Source: an uncultured Clostridium sp.
GTDB lineage: Bacteria; Bacillota; Clostridia; Lachnospirales; Lachnospiraceae
DNA: 64,000 nt
Assembly: GCA_900542035.1 (NCBI GenBank)
Contig: UQMJ01000002.1
Coordinates: 1-64,000 of the forward strand
Direction of reading: 5' to 3'
Numbering within the stretch: position 1 is the stretch's first letter; each line of letters starts with the position of its first letter. Position numbers and translations under genes: made by a program. Below, piece after piece: positions 8,102 to 17,182 of the stretch. A model generated the notes under the pieces. That model did not search any database, was not told where the DNA came from, and saw nothing but the letters and a program-made list of their open reading frames with translations.

Positions 8102-9478
8102 TTATTTTCTCATCTGTTCCGATGCGATTTTTTTCATCTTTTTCACTGAGAAGATGCAAACCAGCAGGGTCAGCACATCTGCAGCCGGCTGGGAACAATA
8201 AATTCCCATGACGCCCAGGAATTTTGGAAGAGTCAGGATAAACGGAATGTAAAACAGTCCCTGACGGATTAAAGATAAAAATATTCCGTATCCGGAAGCT
8301 CCGATCGTCTGGTAGGTAATGGTCATCATGTAGCACAAACCGAAGGACGGGTATAAAAGAACCTGGGAAATCAGCAGCCATCTTCCGTAGTCTACAATGA
8401 CCGGATTGCGGTTAAACATTAAGATCAGCGGTTTTGCCATCAGGATGTATACAGCTGCTACCAGAACCGTTAATACCAGAGATCCCTTTAAGGCAAAGCG
8501 GACAGACTGGTGGAACCGCTCCTCATCCTTTGCCCCAAACGCAAATGCTGCTACCGGCTGATAGCCCTGCATAAATCCCATTACAACGTAGCTGCCAATT
8601 AAAATCAGACGCTGTACCACGCCGTAAGCCGCAATCATTTCGTCGGACTGCGGTAAGGACGCTGCCGCAATATTGGTTAAAGACGCTGCTACCGACAGGC
8701 AAATCTGGATAATTGCAGTCGGAATGCCAATGGCCGCAACTATGCGAATCATCTTCCAGCTTGGCTGAAAGGATTTTCTCTTTATCTTGATAATGGATCT
8801 GCCGCTTGCATAAAACCATACTAAAATAAAGAAGGTAACAAACTGGGAAACTGTAGTTGCCAACGATGCGCCTTCTACTCCCATACCCAGACCCCAGTCA
8901 AACATGAAAACAGGGTCTAAAATCACGTTCAGCAGCGCGCCGGTAATTACGGCAACCGAAGAAATCTTAACCGAAGATTCTGCTCTTGCCGCACAGTTCA
9001 TACTCTGGGCCGGAAGATTTGCAAGCGCTGCTACAAACATCCAGAATGCGTAATCCTTTGCCAGAGGAAGAGACGCGTCGGACACGCCAAATGCCCGCAT
9101 GAGCGGTTCAATAAATACAATACCGCCAACGCACAGCAGGATACCGATTCCTACTGAAATCCCAATAATGGTTGTAACCGTCCGGCTGGCTTCCTCATTG
9201 TCCCCGCTTCCCAGCTGGCGCCCTGCCAGAACTGCCGCGCCAGCGGCAAAAATGTTTTCAATCGATACCATAATCAGAAGCAGCGGCACTGTCACGCCTA
9301 CTGCAGTCAGGGCGATATCAGAGTTCAGCATTCCGATGTAGGCCGTATCAACCAGGTTGTAAACTGCCTTGGCAAGCAGAGCCAGGGTCGCTGGGACAGC
9401 CAGCTTAATAATCGCCTTAGAAGGCGCCATGCCTCCTAACACAGATGTTGTGCTTTCTTCACATTCCACAATCCTCAT
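8102..9478 (-). CDS. MATE-family efflux transporter
   Basis: The 458-residue polytopic protein has about twelve hydrophobic segments in two homologous halves and the MATE signatures near the start (KLAVPATLALLAKAVYNLVDTAYIG) and in the second half. MATE pumps export cationic drugs, dyes or metabolites in exchange for H+ or Na+. Its ATG overlaps the stop of the upstream TetR gene by four bases (ATGA), so the two are translationally coupled and the regulator very likely controls its expression. A terminator follows. The substrate cannot be told from sequence. Confidence 0.93.
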   Translation of the reverse strand: MRIVECEESTTSVLGGMAPSKAIIKLAVPATLALLAKAVYNLVDTAYIGMLNSDIALTAVGVTVPLLLIMVSIENIFAAGAAVLAGRQLGSGDNEEASRTVTTIIGISVGIGILLCVGGIVFIEPLMRAFGVSDASLPLAKDYAFWMFVAALANLPAQSMNCAARAESSVKISSVAVITGALLNVILDPVFMFDWGLGMGVEGASLATTVSQFVTFFILVWFYASGRSIIKIKRKSFQPSWKMIRIVAAIGIPTAIIQICLSVAASLTNIAAASLPQSDEMIAAYGVVQRLILIGSYVVMGFMQGYQPVAAFAFGAKDEERFHQSVRFALKGSLVLTVLVAAVYILMAKPLILMFNRNPVIVDYGRWLLISQVLLYPSFGLCYMMTITYQTIGASGYGIFLSLIRQGLFYIPFILTLPKFLGVMGIYCSQPAADVLTLLVCIFSVKKMKKIASEQMRK

Positions 9479-10092
9479 TCCTTCTTTCTGTCCACAATTC
9501 CATATAATAAAATGTCCACGATTTTCCGGCAGCTTTCTTCATGATTTTGAAATTCCTGACTAGAAAACTCCACAATCGGATAGTTTGCGTGGAAAGAGTC
9601 CTGAAACCTCCGGAATATTTCGATTGCCTCTGCCTTTGTCACATCCGGACGCAGTTCAATCGGTTCTAACAGCCCTTCCAGGGTCCGGATATTCAGCTTA
9701 TCAAAATCCTGTCTGCACTCCTGAATCTTTTCCACAAGGTGTTCCGGCGGCGTAACGACCGCTTCACAAAAAATACGGCGGTAAACCGGATATTCCTCAA
9801 AAAATGCCATTCTGGCTTTAAAATAGGCTTCCAGCTGAGCCTGGGGACTTCCCTCTTTACCCTGCATTTCCTCTTTCATAAATTCCGTAAGAAGGGTAAA
9901 ACACTCCGTTACACAGGCCAGAAACAGCCCATCCTTTGTATCAAAATAATGGTACAAGATTCCTTTGGAAATCTCCTGGGCGCTGCAGATAGTATTGACC
10001 GAACTGGCTCCATACCCTTTTTTTGAAAATTCTGTTAATGCGCTGTCCATAATCCTCCGCCGCATCTGCTGGTTCTTTTCTTCCCGTTTCAT
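9475..10092 (-). CDS. TetR-family transcriptional regulator of the efflux pair
   Basis: The 205-residue protein begins with a TetR helix-turn-helix: RRRIMDSALTEFSKKGYGASSVNTICSA then ISKGILYHYFDTKDGLF. The remaining two thirds form the all-helical ligand-binding and dimerisation region, not conserved in sequence. It leads the operon with the MATE gene (four-base overlap), the usual sign of a local repressor that releases DNA when the exported compound binds. Two inverted-repeat sites stand over and just after the promoter. The start has GGAGG eight bases upstream. Confidence 0.92.
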   Translation of the reverse strand: MKREEKNQQMRRRIMDSALTEFSKKGYGASSVNTICSAQEISKGILYHYFDTKDGLFLACVTECFTLLTEFMKEEMQGKEGSPQAQLEAYFKARMAFFEEYPVYRRIFCEAVVTPPEHLVEKIQECRQDFDKLNIRTLEGLLEPIELRPDVTKAEAIEIFRRFQDSFHANYPIVEFSSQEFQNHEESCRKIVDILLYGIVDRKKE

Positions 10093-10112
10093 CCCATCGC
10101 CTCCACATTATC

Positions 10113-10164
10113 GACCATCTAGTCTATTTTATAAAAACATAACATAAATAGACCAAGTGGTCAA
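10113..10164 (-). promoter_or_regulatory. TetR-MATE promoter with two inverted-repeat operators
   Basis: On the minus strand TTGACC (10159-10164) and TATGTT (10136-10141) are 17 bases apart. Two related dyads occur: GACCA-N2-TGGTC at 10151-10162, overlapping the -35, and a one-mismatch copy at 10113-10124, just downstream of the -10. The placement would allow complete occlusion of the promoter by two TetR dimers. Binding is inference. Confidence 0.7.
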
Positions 10165-10329
10165 TAATATTTTTATCAAATCTGTTCTGCTAAAATTCTG
10201 TTAATGTCTCATATCAATATCGTTAAGAAATTATCCAAACTCTTTTCTTCTTTTTTATTTCATCTTACAATGTATCCAGTCAAAAATAAGCATTTCCATC
10301 CATACACTTATCAAAGGAGGACATTCATT

Positions 10330-10473
10330 ATGGCAGCCGCTGCAGTTTTAATTATGATTCTTTATGCAATTATTGGAGGAGTTTCTACCCTTGCGATGGT
10401 CGTTGGCATTCCAGCCGTCATTATATGGAAGATTTACAGAAAAATCGTATTCCATACTTCTATTTATGCGTAG
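10330..10473 (+). CDS. Small single-span membrane protein
   Basis: A strong AAAGGAGGA site precedes ATG at 10330 and gives a 47-residue product with one long hydrophobic stretch (about 2-33, rich in Ala, Ile and Val) and a basic C-terminal tail (WKIYRKIVFHTS). The upstream in-frame ATG at 10204 lacks a ribosome site and adds a low-complexity extension, so I use 10330. Its stop abuts the end of convergent comEC with no gap and no visible terminator. It is unrecognised; small proteins of this shape can regulate transporters or act as toxins, but nothing here shows that. Confidence 0.55.
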   Translation: MAAAAVLIMILYAIIGGVSTLAMVVGIPAVIIWKIYRKIVFHTSIYA

Positions 10474-12882
10474 TCATTGTTTTTGAACGGCAGACTCTGA
10501 GAGGAATGGATCCATTTCCAGCCGCTCTCCGTCTGTCTGCAGTTCAAACGCTCCTGATTCTGATGTTATCCATATCTTGGCTCCTATGGTTTCCAGCCGC
10601 TCTATGGTTTCCTTATGAGGGTGTCCGTAGGAATTGTCTCTTCCGCAGGAAATCACGGCAATGTCCGGACGAACCGCTTCCAAAAACAACTGGCTGCTGC
10701 TTTCTTTTGAACCATGGTGACCTGCTTTCAGCACTTCTGCTTCCAAAACCTCTACCTGGGAAAGCATGGCTTCTTCTCCTTTACTCCCCAAATCTCCTGT
10801 AAGAATCATAGAAAAGTCCTGATATTCTGCAGCAATTACCAGGGAATGATCATTTTTTTCTTCTATCTGGCTGCGGCTCTGTTCTGGCAGCGGCGGATAC
10901 AGGCAGGTAAGTCTCAGTTCCTTTCCGCTTATGGCATCCCCCTGGCCGATATAACAGACCTGTCCATTTTGTGCCTTTGCCAGATGTTCCAGTTCTGTAT
11001 AAACCTCCTGTCCCCTTCCATGAGCCGGAAGCAGCAGATTGGAAACGTGGATGGTTTGTTCTTCCAGCAGATACCTTAATCCGCTGATGTGATCCACGTC
11101 CCCATGGCTGACAATGGCATAATCTATGACGTCTGCTGCCCTGCTTTCGAGAAATGGCGTCAGCGTCTGGCTTCCCAGTGATTTTTCATCTGTACTTCCC
11201 CCATCTATCAGCACCACCGCATTGTCTGTCTGAAGCACAATGCCATCTCCCTGTCCCACGTCTAAAAACGTAACGGTCAGTCCTTGGGGCGGCTGATACC
11301 GAAGAATAAACGGCCCAAATACCGCCGCTGCCGCCAGCACGAGCAAACGTCGCCCTGAATTTCGTTTTGCCGCATACCAGCCTGCCAGCAGACAGCCGTA
11401 ATACAGCCCTATTTCCTTCCAGTCCGGTCTGCCTGTCAGAAATGAATTTCCAGGCAGGCTTAATACCCATTGGCTCAGCTGTTCATACATCTGGAAAATC
11501 CGGCATCCCAGCCAGAGAACTGCTGATCCTGCCGCAGGCTGCAGACTTCCCGCTCCGATTCCTGCCATTCCAGAATACAGCACATAGGTCATCAGCGGAA
11601 TTACAATCAGGTTTAACCAGATCCCATACATGGGAAGCCGGAAAAAATGAAACGCCACAACCGGAAGCGTTGCCGCCTGGACTGCCAGACTGACTGACAG
11701 TCCTTTTTTGATGCTGCCTGCCATGTTAACTCCCATTCCGGCTAACCCCTTCTTTTCAGCCTTTTTTTCCTTCTTTTCTGGAGCTTCCGGCAGCTTCAGA
11801 AGGCAGATTCCAAGTACTGCCCCAAAGGACAGCTGGAATCCGCTTTGCAATATCTGGTAAGGATGGTTCCAGGTAATCCATACTGCCGCCAGTCCCAGAG
11901 CCGTTAAAGGATCGTACGTCCTTCTGCATACGTCTGCAAAAAATGCGCAGAGCATCATAAAAATCGCCCGCTTTGTGGATCCAAAAGCTCCTATCAGTTC
12001 CCCGTAGCTAAGTACCAGAACTGCAGAAATAGCTGCTCCTGTCTCTATGGACGCGCCTGCCTTTCTCAGGCCTTTGTACAGCCCCATTCCCAGAATCGAA
12101 AGGTGAAGTCCGCTAATAGCCAGCAAATGGGCAATTCCGCTTTTCTGATACAAGGTTCTGATCTCTGGATCCAGACGCTTCTTTTCTCCCAGCAATGCAG
12201 ATTGGAACAATCCGGCTTCTTTTGGAGGACACACCGTTTCCAAAAGACTGCTCCATGTTCGTCTCAGACCCAGGAGGAAATTTCGGAAAGGCGTTTCTCC
12301 TTCATCGGCTGCCTGGCAGGTTTTTCCCTTTATCTGGCCGGTAATGTTCTGGGAAAAATAATAAAGTCGGGCATCAAATTCTCCTGGATTTCCGGCTTTT
12401 TCAAAGGGTTCCAGGTAACCGGAAACCTCTACCTTCCTTCCGATCTTAAGCTCCTTTTCTCCCTGTTCCAGGTTTTCCATACGCACCAGAAGCCGGTCAG
12501 GGCCTTTGATTCCTCTTTCATCCCGTACTTCTGTAATCCACAGTTCCCAGCCGTTTCCGCTGGTTTCCATCTTATCTAAGAAGCCGGAAACCGTAACGGT
12601 CCCTGTCCGTTCCTGCACCCACTGTTCCTGGCAGTCCAGAAGGCAGATGTTTCGTTCCGTCCTCCAAAATCCCAGCAGACCGCAGATAACTGCAGCGCAA
12701 AAAGGCAGAAGCCGTTTTAAGCCTCTGCCTTTTACCATCATCAGGAAATATACCGCCGCACAAACGGCCATAAACGCTGCCAATCCCTTTGCCAGCGCGG
12801 TTATTCCCGCCATCTTTCCCTGCAGAGCCAATACCTCTCCAAGTACGAACCCCACTGCAAGTGTGAAAAATGGTCGTTTCAT
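10474..12882 (-). CDS. comEC: ComEC/Rec2 DNA-uptake channel protein
   Basis: The 802-residue protein has the full ComEC order: N-terminal membrane segments and a DUF4131/OB region, the multi-span competence domain (LAISGLHLSILGMGLY) in the middle, and a C-terminal metallo-beta-lactamase domain with FLDVGQGDGIV, SHGDVDHISG near residue 590 and AGHHGS. ComEC forms the channel that takes single-stranded DNA through the membrane; the C-terminal domain is thought to degrade the other strand. The start at 12882 is two bases after the holA stop, giving translational coupling, and fits the membrane topology; a longer frame to 12978 would overlap holA. Full length suggests a functional gene. Confidence 0.94.
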   Translation of the reverse strand: MKRPFFTLAVGFVLGEVLALQGKMAGITALAKGLAAFMAVCAAVYFLMMVKGRGLKRLLPFCAAVICGLLGFWRTERNICLLDCQEQWVQERTGTVTVSGFLDKMETSGNGWELWITEVRDERGIKGPDRLLVRMENLEQGEKELKIGRKVEVSGYLEPFEKAGNPGEFDARLYYFSQNITGQIKGKTCQAADEGETPFRNFLLGLRRTWSSLLETVCPPKEAGLFQSALLGEKKRLDPEIRTLYQKSGIAHLLAISGLHLSILGMGLYKGLRKAGASIETGAAISAVLVLSYGELIGAFGSTKRAIFMMLCAFFADVCRRTYDPLTALGLAAVWITWNHPYQILQSGFQLSFGAVLGICLLKLPEAPEKKEKKAEKKGLAGMGVNMAGSIKKGLSVSLAVQAATLPVVAFHFFRLPMYGIWLNLIVIPLMTYVLYSGMAGIGAGSLQPAAGSAVLWLGCRIFQMYEQLSQWVLSLPGNSFLTGRPDWKEIGLYYGCLLAGWYAAKRNSGRRLLVLAAAAVFGPFILRYQPPQGLTVTFLDVGQGDGIVLQTDNAVVLIDGGSTDEKSLGSQTLTPFLESRAADVIDYAIVSHGDVDHISGLRYLLEEQTIHVSNLLLPAHGRGQEVYTELEHLAKAQNGQVCYIGQGDAISGKELRLTCLYPPLPEQSRSQIEEKNDHSLVIAAEYQDFSMILTGDLGSKGEEAMLSQVEVLEAEVLKAGHHGSKESSSQLFLEAVRPDIAVISCGRDNSYGHPHKETIERLETIGAKIWITSESGAFELQTDGERLEMDPFLSESAVQKQ

Positions 12883-12884
12883 AT

Positions 12885-13865
12885 TTATTTTTTCCGATAC
12901 TCCTTTGTCAATAACAATTCGACTGCCAGACGGTCTGAAAGCCGTCCGGTTTTTACCTCTTCTTCCATCTGAACACACAATTCTACGTATGAAAGAATCT
13001 GTTCCCTGGAAAATGCCCTGGTCTGCGGAAGAACTTTTCCCACAACAAAGGGCTGGATTTTCATCTTAGCAGCAATGGATCCTTTATCCATTCCCTTTGA
13101 GGCCAGCTCTTTTACTTGTAAAATCTGGTTAAATTGTCTGGCGATCAGGAACAGAATCCGCATAGGCGGCTCCTTCAGCGTCAGAAGATCTTCATACAAA
13201 TCCATGGCTCTTCTGGTCTGTCCGGCCGCCAGCGCAGAAATCATATCGAAAATCTGATTAGCCGCCTGAGTGGTGCAAATCTCTTCTACGTCCTGATCAG
13301 TAATGACCTCTCTTCCCATGGTATAGCTGATCAGTTTTTCCAGCTCCATGCGGATGTTGTCCATATCGTCCCCAGTCTTGCTTAAAAACAGATCCATGGT
13401 TCTTCCAGTAATTTTCCGGCCCTCCCTGGCCAGGATTCCAGCCGCCCATTTTGCAAGCTGGGAGGCGTCCTGGTGATTTAACTCTGCTGCATACCCTGCT
13501 TTTTTTACAGCCTTGTACAGTTTGCTCCGTTTGTCTACTTCCGACTCTACAAACAGCAGGCAGGTTGTCTCCGGCACAGAAGGAAGATAGGAAGCCAGCT
13601 CTTCGGACGCGCTTTTAAAAAATCCGCTGTCTTCAATCAGAATCAGCCTCTTTTCGGCAAAAAAAGGCATAGTCTCTGCCAGTCCGATGATTTCATTCAC
13701 ATCCAGGCCCTTGCCTTCATAATAGTTATAGTTCATGGTATCGCCGCCGGTAATTTTGTCCTTCAGTCGATTTTTATAGCTCTTTTTCAAAAAGCCTTCA
13801 TCCCCGAACAGCAGATAAACCCGCTTAAACTCTCCTGATTTTAAGTCTGCATTCAGTGTCTGCAT
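12885..13865 (-). CDS. holA: DNA polymerase III delta subunit (clamp-loader)
   Basis: The 326-residue protein starts with a delta-subunit N-terminal domain (FKRVYLLFGDEGFLKKSY) where the P-loop is degenerate, as expected for HolA, which opens the beta clamp but does not hydrolyse ATP. The central EICTTQAANQIFDMISAL and C-terminal helices (SDRLAVELLLTKEY) match the family. It follows the GerMN lipoprotein gene in the operon direction order GerMN-holA-comEC and is coupled to comEC. comEC-holA linkage is widespread in Firmicutes. Confidence 0.95.
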   Translation of the reverse strand: MQTLNADLKSGEFKRVYLLFGDEGFLKKSYKNRLKDKITGGDTMNYNYYEGKGLDVNEIIGLAETMPFFAEKRLILIEDSGFFKSASEELASYLPSVPETTCLLFVESEVDKRSKLYKAVKKAGYAAELNHQDASQLAKWAAGILAREGRKITGRTMDLFLSKTGDDMDNIRMELEKLISYTMGREVITDQDVEEICTTQAANQIFDMISALAAGQTRRAMDLYEDLLTLKEPPMRILFLIARQFNQILQVKELASKGMDKGSIAAKMKIQPFVVGKVLPQTRAFSREQILSYVELCVQMEEEVKTGRLSDRLAVELLLTKEYRKK

Positions 13866-13877
13866 ACTGCCTCCCTG

Positions 13878-14810
13878 CTACTCTTCTGCTGCAATATAGT
13901 CCTGGTTCTGTTCAAACAGACGGTTTAGCGGGAAAATATCCTTTAACAGACCGTCGTTTGCCCCATTGATGGAAATCTGCACCCGATTGACATCCGTATT
14001 TTCCACCAGGCTGTTGACAATGGAATACACTGGAATATATTCTTTTACATTCAGCGTATTCTGCAAAAATCCGCTGTCAAAATTGATGTAACAGATATTT
14101 TCCGTTGTGGAAATATTTAACAGTTTCGTTTCTGCCGGCAGCGTAGGCATCAGCCCTTCCTGAGATGGGCCGGAAATCAGTTCTTCGATTACCAGCCGTT
14201 CTAACGAAGTGTTAATGCTGTGAATGACCTGTCGCTTTTCCGCTTTCAGCACTTCTCCATTTTCATCTGTAAAATACAGAACCAGTTCCGATTCTTCAAA
14301 TCCATTGACGTCGCTGATGCTTTCTACAAAGTCAGCCGCGCACATCATCCCCACTGGATTTCCCCTGGCATCCACAATCGGCTGATCCCCGCTGTAAATA
14401 TTGATGTATTCAATCCCTGGAATCTGGGTAAATACCTTCGTCAGCGCCGCTCTTCCTAAAATCTCCCTGGTGGGATTCATCAGCATATAGTTGGGATCAA
14501 AGTACAGGTAGAGCACAGCGCCATCCAGCATATATCTCTGGAGCTGTATTTTCTCTCCTAAAGCCGTCTGCCCGTCAAAATCCGCCGGAACCTGTCCAAG
14601 CTGCTGCATCAGCTCTTCGATTAGTGCGCCCTTATCTTCTTCGCCTGCCGCAGGCTGATACTTCATTGGAACCAGCCTGGTTCCTGCAGTATTCAGGTAA
14701 TAGATCTCATATACGCCCTCTTCTATGGTTTCCATCTCCTGCCCCTTCCTGCATCCTCCTAATAAAAGCAGAAGGGTCATGCAGGCAGCCAGTATCCATA
14801 CCTTTTTCAT
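13878..14810 (-). CDS. GerMN-domain lipoprotein
   Basis: The 310-residue product has a lipoprotein signal (MKKVWILAACMTLLLLLGGC, lipobox cysteine at 20), so it should be anchored outside the membrane. Two GerMN-like domains follow: one around EIYYLNTAGTRLVPMKY to SGDQPIVD, the second around LVLYFTDENGEVLKAEKR to VNRVQISING. GerM in Bacillus is needed for engulfment and for spore coat and cortex assembly; isolated GerMN lipoproteins also occur in non-spore contexts. The ATG at 14810 is chosen since GGAGG lies six bases before it; a longer start at 14831 overlaps the kinase gene by four bases. It is co-transcribed with the histidine kinase, perhaps as an accessory sensor protein. Confidence 0.85.
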   Translation of the reverse strand: MKKVWILAACMTLLLLLGGCRKGQEMETIEEGVYEIYYLNTAGTRLVPMKYQPAAGEEDKGALIEELMQQLGQVPADFDGQTALGEKIQLQRYMLDGAVLYLYFDPNYMLMNPTREILGRAALTKVFTQIPGIEYINIYSGDQPIVDARGNPVGMMCAADFVESISDVNGFEESELVLYFTDENGEVLKAEKRQVIHSINTSLERLVIEELISGPSQEGLMPTLPAETKLLNISTTENICYINFDSGFLQNTLNVKEYIPVYSIVNSLVENTDVNRVQISINGANDGLLKDIFPLNRLFEQNQDYIAAEE

Positions 14811-14827
14811 CATACCCCTCCTGTCTT

Positions 14828-16273
14828 TCATTTGATGTAGGTTAAAGGAATCCGGACAGAAAATGTCGTTCCCTCTCCATCTTTGCTGTCTACTTTAATA
14901 ATTCCATGATGCATCAGGATAACATTTTTCGTAATGGCAAGCCCTAATCCGGTTCCTCCGGTCTCACGGGAACGCGCTTTATCTACCCGATAGAAACGTT
15001 CAAATATGTGTTCCTGAAATTCTTCCGGAATTCCAATACCGGAATCAGAAACCTTAATGTAAAAATACTTGTGATCCGCATCCAGGGTAACCCGTACCCA
15101 GCCGTCCTCAATGTTATATTTCACTGCATTTTCCACCAGGTTATTTAAAGCCAGCGACAATTTTACTTCATCTACTTCCGCTGTTACCTCCCGAATGCTT
15201 TCTAAAATCAGCTCAATATTCCGCTTCTGGGCAATGGGGCGGATTCTCTTTAAAATCAGGCTCAGCAGGTCATTGATGCTGATCTGGGCAATATTCATCT
15301 CTGCTGCAGATTTATTCATCTTAACCAAAGACAGCAAGTCATCAATAATCTTGCTCTCCCTGTCAATTTCGTCAGAAATATCCTGCATAAACTCCTGATA
15401 CAGCTCTACGGGCACATCTTCCATACTCATCAGGGAATCGGCCAGAACCCGTATAGAAGTAATCGGGGTTTTCAGCTCATGGGACACATTCGACACAAAT
15501 TCCTGTCTGGATTTATCTACTGCCTTTAATTTCCGGATTGCCTGGCTGACGGCTTCGGATATTTTTCTGGTTTCCCGATACGTGGTTTCTTCAATCTTTG
15601 TATCTAAATCTCCTTCCGCAGCCTTTTCCAGCATCTCAATCAGACGGCTGAAGGGCTGCAGCAGCAGTCTTGCCAGGGCAATTGCCATGACTGCCAGAAT
15701 CAGGATGGCAATCAGGTCAAAAAACCTGGACTGCTCTTTTATCGAATCTTTTACAGAATTTAAGCTTTCTGTGGAAGCAGCCACCATCATCACTCCGTCG
15801 ATCTGCTTTTCTGACATATCGTGATAGATAGGAACCGTCTGGACAAAGTAATTTTTATTTTCGTTATAAACATTGCTCATTTCTCCCTGAAAACAGAGAA
15901 TAATCTCTTCTGCAATATTTAAACGGCCTTCCACCAGACCAAAGGTATCTTTTACAATCCGGTAACTTCTGTCTACAATGACAATACGGCCATTAAAAAT
16001 ATCGGCCGTAATCTCCATTTCTGTATTTAAACCAGTATCCTGATACTCCGGCAGAAAATAGCCGGATCTGGTCATTTTGCTGCTGATAATTTTGCACTGG
16101 TTCAGCACCTCTGCCCGCCGGTTGTCAATCTGTCCCTGCCGGACTGTTCCTGATAAAAAGCTTCCCTGCAAAAGAATGGGGAAAATTCCCACTGCCAGAA
16201 TAATCAGTACAAACGGTACTGCTACGCTAAACGTAGGCGGCCAGGAATTTTTCTGCTTTTTTATCCATTCCAT
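14828..16273 (-). CDS. HAMP-domain sensor histidine kinase
   Basis: The 481-residue kinase has a membrane segment at about 15-40, an extracellular sensor of roughly 130 residues, a second span near 180-205, a HAMP linker, a HisKA domain with FVSNVSHELKTPITSIR (phospho-accepting His near 265) and an HATPase_c domain with NLVENAVKYN (N box), DSGIGIP (G1) and GGTGLGLAI (G2). It is complete and should be active. No response regulator gene is adjacent: upstream is the degV-like gene and downstream the GerMN lipoprotein. The partner must be encoded elsewhere or has been lost. Architecture resembles WalK/ResE-type kinases; the signal is unknown. Confidence 0.93.
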   Translation of the reverse strand: MEWIKKQKNSWPPTFSVAVPFVLIILAVGIFPILLQGSFLSGTVRQGQIDNRRAEVLNQCKIISSKMTRSGYFLPEYQDTGLNTEMEITADIFNGRIVIVDRSYRIVKDTFGLVEGRLNIAEEIILCFQGEMSNVYNENKNYFVQTVPIYHDMSEKQIDGVMMVAASTESLNSVKDSIKEQSRFFDLIAILILAVMAIALARLLLQPFSRLIEMLEKAAEGDLDTKIEETTYRETRKISEAVSQAIRKLKAVDKSRQEFVSNVSHELKTPITSIRVLADSLMSMEDVPVELYQEFMQDISDEIDRESKIIDDLLSLVKMNKSAAEMNIAQISINDLLSLILKRIRPIAQKRNIELILESIREVTAEVDEVKLSLALNNLVENAVKYNIEDGWVRVTLDADHKYFYIKVSDSGIGIPEEFQEHIFERFYRVDKARSRETGGTGLGLAITKNVILMHHGIIKVDSKDGEGTTFSVRIPLTYIK

Positions 16274-16300
16274 CCTTGCTGTCCTTTCTGCTTCCTCCGC

Positions 16301-17164
16301 TTATATGTCCAGCATTTTTGTAGCAGTCACTGCAAACGCCCCAGGTCCGATGTGGCAGGCTACGCTTAAGGACAGCGGGTCGATGTGTACGGTATTGCCT
16401 GGGTACAAAGCTTCCAGTTCTGCTTTCAGCTCTTCTGCCAGCTCCGGATTGCACGTATGGGCAACCTGAAGATGCATATGTTTTGCTTCCTTGTCTCCCA
16501 GACGCACTTCCATCTCTTTGGCCAGAGCAGACAGCATGGTAGCTTTGGCCTGCTTTACAGTCCTGGCCTTGGAAAATGCATCCAGTTTTCCTCCCTCGAT
16601 AATCAGAACCGGCTTAATACGCAGAAGGGTTCCCAAAGCCGCAGCTGCCGGAGTAATTCTTCCGCCTTTCTTTAAGTACTTTAACGTATCGACCGTAATA
16701 AAGATAATGCTGTCTCCTTTTGTCTCTTCCAGCTTCTCTTTGATTTCTTTTGCAGTATACCCCTTTGCCGCCATTTTCTGGGCGTCTAAAACAGACTGGC
16801 GCTGGGTAACGGAAATTCTCTGATTGTCCACTACCTGAACGTTTCCGTCAAACTCCTCTGCAAGCATCATCGCAGTCTGGCAGGATCCGGAAAGGGAACT
16901 GGACATGGGAATGTGGACGATTTCATCGTAATCTTTCAGAAGTTCACTCCACAAATTCATTACATCTTCCGGAGAAGGCTGAGAGGTAGAAATATTGGCG
17001 TCATTTTTCAGTTTCTCATAGAACTGCTCCTGAGTAAGGGTAATGTCTTCATAATATGTTTCGTCATTAATCATAAACGGCATAGGAAGTACAGATACCC
17101 CCAGTTCTTTTGCCTGAGCCTGTGTAATGCCGCTGTTGCTGTCTGTAACAATTGCTATTTTCAT
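16301..17164 (-). CDS. DegV-family fatty-acid-binding protein
   Basis: The 287-residue protein begins MKIAIVTDSNSGI, the DegV opening, and has the conserved SSSLSGSC segment and a C-terminal LSVACHIGPGAFAV block. DegV/FakB proteins bind one fatty acid in a buried pocket and hand it to the FakA kinase for phosphorylation and use in phospholipid synthesis. The FakA partner is not in the window. It lies 18 bases after the ABC exporter gene and 27 before the kinase gene, all on the same strand. The binding role follows from the family and is not shown here. Confidence 0.93.
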   Translation of the reverse strand: MKIAIVTDSNSGITQAQAKELGVSVLPMPFMINDETYYEDITLTQEQFYEKLKNDANISTSQPSPEDVMNLWSELLKDYDEIVHIPMSSSLSGSCQTAMMLAEEFDGNVQVVDNQRISVTQRQSVLDAQKMAAKGYTAKEIKEKLEETKGDSIIFITVDTLKYLKKGGRITPAAAALGTLLRIKPVLIIEGGKLDAFSKARTVKQAKATMLSALAKEMEVRLGDKEAKHMHLQVAHTCNPELAEELKAELEALYPGNTVHIDPLSLSVACHIGPGAFAVTATKMLDI

Positions 17165-17182
17165 ATCTCTTTTCTCCTTATT

